From assembly GCF_900104675.1 (NCBI RefSeq), contig NZ_LT629945.1:1664756-1728755 (forward strand): DNA of 64,000 nucleotides, in the 5' to 3' direction. This document shows, piece after piece, positions 59,598-64,000 of this stretch; position 1 is the first letter of the stretch, and each line of letters opens with the position of its first letter. The position numbers and the translations under genes were made by a program. The notes under the pieces were generated by a model. The model worked only from the letters and a program-made list of their open reading frames with translations, searched no databases and was not told the DNA's origin. This stretch comes from Angelakisella massiliensis. Its GTDB lineage: Bacteria > Bacillota > Clostridia > Oscillospirales > Ruminococcaceae.

Positions 59598-60440
59598 TCA
59601 GCCCTGTATATCAGCGTCAACGGGGCCTTTTTTCAGCGTTCCATCCACAGTGATCACATGGCCCCAGAACATATCGTCGTCCTCGTACCAGGCGGTAAAA
59701 CGGCCGCCGGGAGATACTGTAAACTCGGTGAGGAGGATGCGCCGGGCAAACTCATCCTCGGTGATGGGGTCTTTTTCCGGGTCACGGTCGGTCTGGTCAT
59801 TGTCCGCCAGCCATTCGTTGGCCTGAGCAGTGAGCTTCTGGGCAGCCATCGCTCGCAGGGACTTATCCCAGGTTTCCTGGTCTGCCACCAGTTTCTTCAT
59901 CACATTGGTGACACGGGTCCAGGACGCTTTCTTTTCAATCTCCACATCCAACGAGATCCGGACATCTTTTCCCATCCACTTACAGGTCCCATCGAATGTG
60001 CTCATCTCACGATCCAGCGTGAGGGTTCCCAGCACTTCGTCTTTCAGAAGAATGGGCTTTGTGTATTCCGCCCAGATCTCCTCCAGTGCTGGACAGTGGA
60101 TACCTTCCTCCAGTACCTCTGTGACATACCACTGAGGTTCGCTGAGGGCATCACCTTTCCAGCAGCGGGCTTTGATCCGGTAGATCTGGCCCTTGGCAAA
60201 CCGCTTGGAATAGTCGCCGGCTTCCCGCTCCTTGTCCGTCAGCGGCCAGCTCAGGTAGCATCGGCCAGAGATCACCTCTCCGGTCTGGACATCCGCCATG
60301 GCGAGGGCATGGGTATGCGCAGCCCAAAAGGTATCCAGAAAGGTTTTGTCCGCGCTGATACCGTCCTGAATTAGTACCAGTTTTTCCTCATCTTCCGGGG
60401 CGTACAGGGCAATAAAGTCCTTGACCGTTCTCTTTTTCAT
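59598..60440 (-). CDS. DUF2262 family immunity-like protein (copy 2)
   Basis: The 280-residue protein is a full-length paralogue of the gene at 54103, sharing the N-terminal RFAKGQIYRIKAR segment (RFGKEQICRLKIR there) and the DUF2262 domain: VLGTLTLDREMSTFDGTCKWMGKDVRISLDV, ETWDKSLRAMAAQKLTAQANEWL, and TVSPGGRFTAWYEDDDMFWGHVITVDGTLKKG. ATG 60440 has AGGAGAACGCC upstream. The divergence between the copies suggests each recognises a different toxin variant. Confidence 0.75.
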   Translation of the reverse strand: MKKRTVKDFIALYAPEDEEKLVLIQDGISADKTFLDTFWAAHTHALAMADVQTGEVISGRCYLSWPLTDKEREAGDYSKRFAKGQIYRIKARCWKGDALSEPQWYVTEVLEEGIHCPALEEIWAEYTKPILLKDEVLGTLTLDREMSTFDGTCKWMGKDVRISLDVEIEKKASWTRVTNVMKKLVADQETWDKSLRAMAAQKLTAQANEWLADNDQTDRDPEKDPITEDEFARRILLTEFTVSPGGRFTAWYEDDDMFWGHVITVDGTLKKGPVDADIQG

Positions 60441-60450
60441 GGCGTTCTCC

Positions 60451-61833
60451 TTACGCAAATACCTGCTGGTATTTCTCTTTCAGTTCCTTGGGCGCCGACT
60501 TGATGACCTTGCTGCCGCCGTTTTCGGAGGCTTGCCCCCAGATGGCCCAGAGCACCTCCCGCCACAGGTAGTCCCGGGCCTGCAGGTCATGCGCTCCTTC
60601 TTCGGGCAGATAGTCCTCCAGATGCCCCTTGATCTCCAGCAAGGCGTCCAGGCTCTCCTCATTGGCGATCAGGGTGCGGAACTCCTTTGCGGGCTTCAGA
60701 TTCTGCATGGACTGAACGCCGTGGACCAGCACCGGCAGGGACTGGGCGGTAAAGCCGTATTTCTTGAAAAGCGCGTGGATGAACTTTTCTTGGAGCGAAG
60801 AGTGCTCGTCGTCGCAGCGGTCCAGATAGTCGCACACCAGTCCCCACCACTTCGGCCCCTCCAGTCCCAGGGCAAACACGGCGAAAGTTCCGGGCAGGGC
60901 GCAATGCTCATCGGAGAGGTTTTGATACCACTCGTCCTCCCGCATGGCAAGTCGGGCATAATTTTCCATCTGCACATGGAGGCGGGGGTACCGCACCGCG
61001 CAGGCAAAGAGCTGGTTGACGCCCTTCTTGGGCAGGCCGGGGATGGGCAGGTAGATCTTCTCCGGCCCACGGAACTCGATGGAGTAGCTACGGGGGAACT
61101 CCGGCTGCTCCAGCACCTCCACCAGATAGCTCAGCGCCTCGTCGCAGCACCCCTCGGTGCAGTCCCTGGCGGTGATGCGGATGGTGGCAAAGGCGTCGTT
61201 GGCCGAGGCGGTCAGGTGCTTCGTTTTCCGCTTTTGAATGTTGGGCGGCAGTTTGCCGGTGCCGCTGGTTTTCAGCTCCTTCACCATGTCGGGGCGGAGC
61301 TGGGAAACCAGGCCGAGGATGTGTTCAGTGGTGAGGTACTCAAAACTCAGCCCATACACGGTATAGCAGACCGCCACATAGCAGGCGAAGCGCAGCAGCC
61401 CTTCGTCCACATCCTCCGGGCGCAGCTCCGGCCACACGGTGCAGGGAGGAAAGGCCGAAAAGTAGTCCTCCTTCTCTCCAACCTCAAAATATCGCTCCTG
61501 TACCTGCTTTTCGATGTACTGCCGCAGTGTGTGATCGATCTCCTTCCAGCCCGCCAGCCGCCGCAGGGCATCGCAGAAGGCGACCGCGTCCTCATAGGGA
61601 AAGCCCTTCAAAGGCAGTTTGGACAGATACCGCTCCAGCAGTTGACTGGAGAGAAAGGGCGTCCCGTTGTGATTCCGCACCACGGTCGGGTAGGCGGAGT
61701 GATTTTCACGAGCGGTTCCGTTCAGCACATCCTGAATGCAGAGATCCGCCTCCGCCAGCACTTCGGGGTCCGTGTCCGGTTTGTGGATCAGATAATAACG
61801 GCCATGCACGCCATCGCGTTTTGGTAAACTCAT
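60451..61833 (-). CDS. DUF6138-like immunity-associated protein
   Basis: The 460-residue protein starts SLPKRDGVHGRYYLIHKPDTD and is mostly helical with recurring PEDVDEGLLRFACYVAVCYTVYGLSFEYLTTEHI and LHVQMENYARLAMREDEWYQNL segments; the arrangement recalls DUF6138. The central part, near FRGPEKIYLPIPGLPKKGVNQLFACAVRY, may contact a target. ATG 61833 has GAGAGGAGAACC upstream. It is the second gene of the array and stops 10 bp before the DUF2262 copy 2 gene. Confidence 0.5.
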   Translation of the reverse strand: MSLPKRDGVHGRYYLIHKPDTDPEVLAEADLCIQDVLNGTARENHSAYPTVVRNHNGTPFLSSQLLERYLSKLPLKGFPYEDAVAFCDALRRLAGWKEIDHTLRQYIEKQVQERYFEVGEKEDYFSAFPPCTVWPELRPEDVDEGLLRFACYVAVCYTVYGLSFEYLTTEHILGLVSQLRPDMVKELKTSGTGKLPPNIQKRKTKHLTASANDAFATIRITARDCTEGCCDEALSYLVEVLEQPEFPRSYSIEFRGPEKIYLPIPGLPKKGVNQLFACAVRYPRLHVQMENYARLAMREDEWYQNLSDEHCALPGTFAVFALGLEGPKWWGLVCDYLDRCDDEHSSLQEKFIHALFKKYGFTAQSLPVLVHGVQSMQNLKPAKEFRTLIANEESLDALLEIKGHLEDYLPEEGAHDLQARDYLWREVLWAIWGQASENGGSKVIKSAPKELKEKYQQVFA

Positions 61834-61846
61834 ATCGGTTCTCCTC

Positions 61847-62962
61847 TCAGGTCTGCTGGTGCTGCATGGATACGATCTGGCAGTCCGGGCAGAACTCGAT
61901 GTAGAGCGTGCCCTCCGCGCAGTCAAACACCGTATCCCATTGGATCTGAGCCAGGTACTTCATGGGCTTTCCGCAGCGGGGGCAGGCGGTGTACTCCGCG
62001 TCCTGCACCCAGTTGCCAAAGCCGCCGATGGTGTTCACATCCTGACAGGCCGCGCCGTAAAACAGGGGCACAGGCATCTTGCCCAGCACAAAGGGATTTT
62101 CCGTGAGGGCCTTGTAGTCCTCGGGACTGACATAGCAATCCGTCTTCTCCGCTCCGTCAAAGAGTTCGGAGGGAAAGACCTCCACGCCGCCATCCAGAGC
62201 GAACCGGTTGAAGGCGGGGCCTTTGAGGAATCCCACGCAGCTGGGGCAGCAGGTGGCAGTCAGGACACCATCCAGCCCCAGGAACCTCAGCCGCTCATCC
62301 CGGCCATCCAGCACCAGCATGTCCACCATCCGCCCGCCACAGTGGGGGCAGGTGTCCTCCCGGGGCCGACCGATGCGGACGGGAGATTTCTCGCCAGCGG
62401 TTCCCTTGACCATAGGATAGCAGGTATCGAAGTTGAGTTGCATTCTCTGGCCCTCCTTGTCGAAGGTCCAGCCGCCGATCTGTGCATAGCTGGATGGGTC
62501 CACATAGAGGCCCTTGCGCCAGGGCCGGGGATTTCGCTCCAGCTCCAGCAGCGTCTCCATTGCCTTGTCATCTCCCTGCATAGCAAGGCAACTCATCAGG
62601 TTAGAAGCCGCGCTGGAATATTCCGCAGACAACAGCGCATGAATCAGACCATCCCGCACATCGGCGGGAGCGTGATAATAGATTTCACACGGCCAGAACA
62701 CCTCTGCGGCCAGTGCCGCCCGCTGAATCTCCGGAGTGATGGCATTATGGTAGCTAAGCAGCTGCCAGAAGTCGGTGAACTCCGGGTCTTCCATCTCCGC
62801 CAGCCGCTGGATGTTCTGAATCAGGTTTCTTTGTTTTTCGACAATTTGTTCCGGCGTCCAGGCTAGCGCAGCATTTCGCTCCTGCTCACACTTGCATTTC
62901 CAGCATAATCCTTCGTACCCCAGGGGTGTCCCACAGCCGGGGCAGGTGTATTTCAAACTCAT
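61847..62962 (-). CDS. Zinc-ribbon immunity-like protein with DUF1963-like end
   Basis: The 371-residue protein opens with a zinc ribbon (CPGCGTPLGYEGLCWKCKC), has a helical middle (FTDFWQLLSYHNAITPEIQRAALAAE), another CxxC set (CPHCGGRMVDM, CCPSC) and a C-terminal DUF1963-like stretch (DVNTIGGFGNWVQDAEYTACPRCGKPMKYLAQIQWD). It is the first gene of the array after the promoter region. ATG 62962 follows GAAGGGAGTTAAAG. It is probably a soluble, metal-binding immunity protein. Confidence 0.6.
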   Translation of the reverse strand: MSLKYTCPGCGTPLGYEGLCWKCKCEQERNAALAWTPEQIVEKQRNLIQNIQRLAEMEDPEFTDFWQLLSYHNAITPEIQRAALAAEVFWPCEIYYHAPADVRDGLIHALLSAEYSSAASNLMSCLAMQGDDKAMETLLELERNPRPWRKGLYVDPSSYAQIGGWTFDKEGQRMQLNFDTCYPMVKGTAGEKSPVRIGRPREDTCPHCGGRMVDMLVLDGRDERLRFLGLDGVLTATCCPSCVGFLKGPAFNRFALDGGVEVFPSELFDGAEKTDCYVSPEDYKALTENPFVLGKMPVPLFYGAACQDVNTIGGFGNWVQDAEYTACPRCGKPMKYLAQIQWDTVFDCAEGTLYIEFCPDCQIVSMQHQQT

Positions 62963-62989
62963 ATTCTTTAACTCCCTTCGGAAGATAAA

Positions 62990-63085
62990 AAAATGCCCTG
63001 CGACGCTTTGTCACTGGGACAGGCTGACGCAAGGCATAAAAAGAACATCAAAATAAAACCGCATCCCAGCGGATGTAGTTTTTTC
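62990..63085 (-). promoter_or_regulatory. Structured leader upstream of the immunity array
   Basis: Two hairpins lie between the array promoter and its first gene. On the - strand one has GCCTTGCGTC pairing imperfectly with GTCGCAGGGC and encloses a TGTC/GACA inner stem; the other (63052-63084) pairs ACTACATCC with GGATGCGGT and is followed by TTTTATTTT. The second is a plausible attenuator or terminator in the leader of a 40-kb transcript. Confidence 0.45.
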
Positions 63086-63262
63086 AATTGGTTTCATGTT
63101 TTTTTCTATCCAAAAGATGGCGTACCATCCAAAATGATTGCTCATCAAATCCTCGCCTTACATTTGCAAAAAGTACAGAAACAAATGGACTGATCAAGTT
63201 CTTTTTACGGAGAGGCAGCATTTTTATCATCTTTTCTCGTAAAAGTACTTGTTTTTAATGCA

Positions 63263-63291
63263 AGTATACCATACCATAAAGCAATTTGCCA
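63263..63291 (-). promoter_or_regulatory. Candidate promoter of the immunity array
   Basis: On the - strand an extended -10 (TGG-TATACT) is preceded at 17 bp by TGGCAA as a weak -35. It is the best promoter match upstream of the first array gene, about 300 bp before its start. Confidence 0.5.
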
Positions 63292-63314
63292 TAGAAACAT
63301 TTATAAAATTATGT
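63286..63314 (+). promoter_or_regulatory. Candidate promoter of the XRE regulator
   Basis: TTGCCA (-35) and TTATGT (-10) are separated by 17 bp on the + strand, about 80 bp before the regulator start. The -10 overlaps the left arm of the inverted repeat at 63311. Confidence 0.5.
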
Positions 63315-63344
63315 GTATATGCAATTTATTAGGCGTATACACAT
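63311..63344. promoter_or_regulatory. Inverted-repeat operator between the array and the XRE gene
   Basis: ATGTGTATATGC (63311-63322) and GCGTATACACAT (63333-63344) form 12-bp arms with one mismatch and a 10-bp spacer. The arms are centred about one helical turn apart plus, as expected for a dimeric XRE repressor. The site overlaps the regulator's own -10 and sits upstream of the array promoter, so one protein could control both directions. Confidence 0.65.
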
Positions 63345-63393
63345 TTCAACTTTTTTCTGAGGAATAGTATCCTTTAAGAAAAGAGGTGATGGA

Positions 63394-63753
63394 ATGGCCG
63401 CAGAAGACATCAATATTGCATTTGGAAAACACCTTCGGGAAATTCGCCACCAACTTGGTATGAACCAGGATGACGTTGCTGCGGTCTGTGGGATTGATCC
63501 TACTTCCATCAGTCGCTTAGAACGCGGTGAAACCAATGCTACTCTTACCACATTGTTTCGGTTGTCCAAAGGATTGAAGATTCCATTGCCCGATCTTATG
63601 GATATAGATCGGTTTTATCAAACCCCTTATATTGAAGACGATATGCTTGAAGATTTACGGATGCAACTACAACGGCTCAGTCAGCAAGAACAGCAATTTA
63701 TTCTGAATTTTATTAAGAACTTTGTATCATTGAAAAATAGTTCCGATGACTGA
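63394..63753 (+). CDS. XRE-family transcriptional regulator
   Basis: The 119-residue protein has an N-terminal Cro/C1-type helix-turn-helix (FGKHLREIRHQLGMNQDDVAAVCGIDPTSISRLERGETNATLTTLFRLSKGLKI, about residues 10-63) and a C-terminal helix (LQRLSQQEQQFILNFIKNFV) probably for dimerisation. ATG 63394 follows AAGAGGTGATGGA. It is the only + strand gene at this end and is divergent from the whole immunity array across a region with a strong inverted repeat, so it is the best candidate for the array's repressor or switch. A terminator follows. Confidence 0.85.
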   Translation: MAAEDINIAFGKHLREIRHQLGMNQDDVAAVCGIDPTSISRLERGETNATLTTLFRLSKGLKIPLPDLMDIDRFYQTPYIEDDMLEDLRMQLQRLSQQEQQFILNFIKNFVSLKNSSDD

Positions 63754-63804
63754 CCCGACTCAATCCATTTCACCTTTTGCTTGTTTCCTTTATTTCTGAA
63801 ATTA

Positions 63805-63853
63805 GAAGGGAAGCTCTCCTCATCTGCTAAGATGAAGGGAGCTTCCCTTTTCG
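63805..63853. terminator. Strong bidirectional terminator
   Basis: AAGGGAAGCTC and GAGCTTCCCTT form the base of a long stem with an inner CATC/GATG pair, followed by TTTTC on the + strand and T-rich sequence on the other. It separates the XRE gene from the convergent gene at the window edge. Confidence 0.8.
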
Positions 63854-63874
63854 ACTTGATATAACTGTGTCTTT

Positions 63875-64000
63875 TCAAAAAGTTTTCAGTAAAGCATCCA
63901 CCACAGCGCAGACCTCTTTACGCTGCTGTGCAGAAAGGCCGCTCAGTTTCTCGGAAAGTAAAGACTCCTTGACTCGATAACCCTCCGCCAGTACATCTGC
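63875..64000 (-). CDS. 3' end of a - strand gene cut by the window edge
   Basis: The final 41 codons and stop of a gene read leftward into the window, in frame from base 64000. The visible part (VKESLLSEKLSGLSAQQRKE, then VVDALLKTF) is amphipathic helical and resembles the tail of small XRE-type regulators, but no domain can be confirmed from so short a piece. It converges on the terminator at 63805. Confidence 0.6.
   Translation of the reverse strand, partial: ADVLAEGYRVKESLLSEKLSGLSAQQRKEVCAVVDALLKTF

Noticed and set aside
62993-63193. A 66-codon + strand frame in the array leader
   Set aside because: No ribosome site, and it is covered by hairpin structures.
1-64000. CRISPR arrays, tRNA or rRNA genes
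   Set aside because: No regularly spaced direct repeats, cloverleaf-like stretches or rRNA signatures were noticed in reading the sequence.

Overview
The window looks like chromosome of a moderately GC-rich member of the Clostridia, probably an intestinal Oscillospiraceae/Ruminococcaceae-type Firmicute. That placement is an inference. It rests on strong AGGAGG-type ribosome binding sites, the Gram-positive style Pel gene arrangement, tandem large serine recombinases, and a YolD-like/Y-family polymerase pair. No tRNA, rRNA or CRISPR array was seen.

Region 1 (1-4633, + strand) is the 3' part of a Pel-type exopolysaccharide operon: pelG, then a CotH-kinase lipoprotein, a VTC-like polyphosphate polymerase domain protein and a DUF4956 membrane protein, closed by a strong terminator. 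Region 2 (about 5500-10300, + strand) is a c-di-GMP signalling cluster: a membrane GGDEF protein, a hybrid histidine kinase with an extracellular sensor, and a REC-HD-GYP response regulator. Because Pel production is commonly controlled by c-di-GMP, regions 1 and 2 may work together (inference).

Region 3 (10.9-22.9 kb, all on the - strand) is accessory or mobile in character: a YolD-like protein and a Y-family DNA polymerase carrying an N-terminal DUF1016-type domain, a metallophosphoesterase, three overlapping large serine recombinase genes whose middle member lacks the catalytic domain, a PemK/MazF-like toxin with a tiny overlapping ORF, a sigma-like helix-turn-helix protein, a small zinc-ribbon protein, an ImmA/IrrE metalloprotease, a LexA-like self-cleaving repressor with a recognisable promoter and operator, and a WYL-domain regulator.

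Region 4 (22.9-63.0 kb) is the striking part. It is about 40 kb of 49 tightly packed genes, all on the - strand, that look almost entirely like immunity proteins of polymorphic toxin systems. Recognisable types include SUKH/SMI1, SUKH-3, barstar, Imm17, Imm26-like, Imm32-like, CbrC, DUF1963/YwqG, DUF2262 (two copies), DUF4241, DUF4261, DUF4253, DUF4274, DUF5071, DUF5713, DUF6881, SUFU, DKNYY, ankyrin, leucine-rich and HEAT-like proteins. It also holds two ADP-ribose-linked enzymes (NADAR and KptA/Tpt1) and one 1877-residue protein that strings several immunity modules together. No toxin gene is visible inside the array, so it appears to be an orphan 'polyimmunity' island.

Region 5 (63.0-64.0 kb) holds the probable control point: an AT-rich intergenic region with divergent promoter-like sequences and a 12-bp-arm inverted repeat, followed by a small XRE-family regulator on the + strand, a strong terminator, and the 3' end of another - strand gene cut by the window edge.
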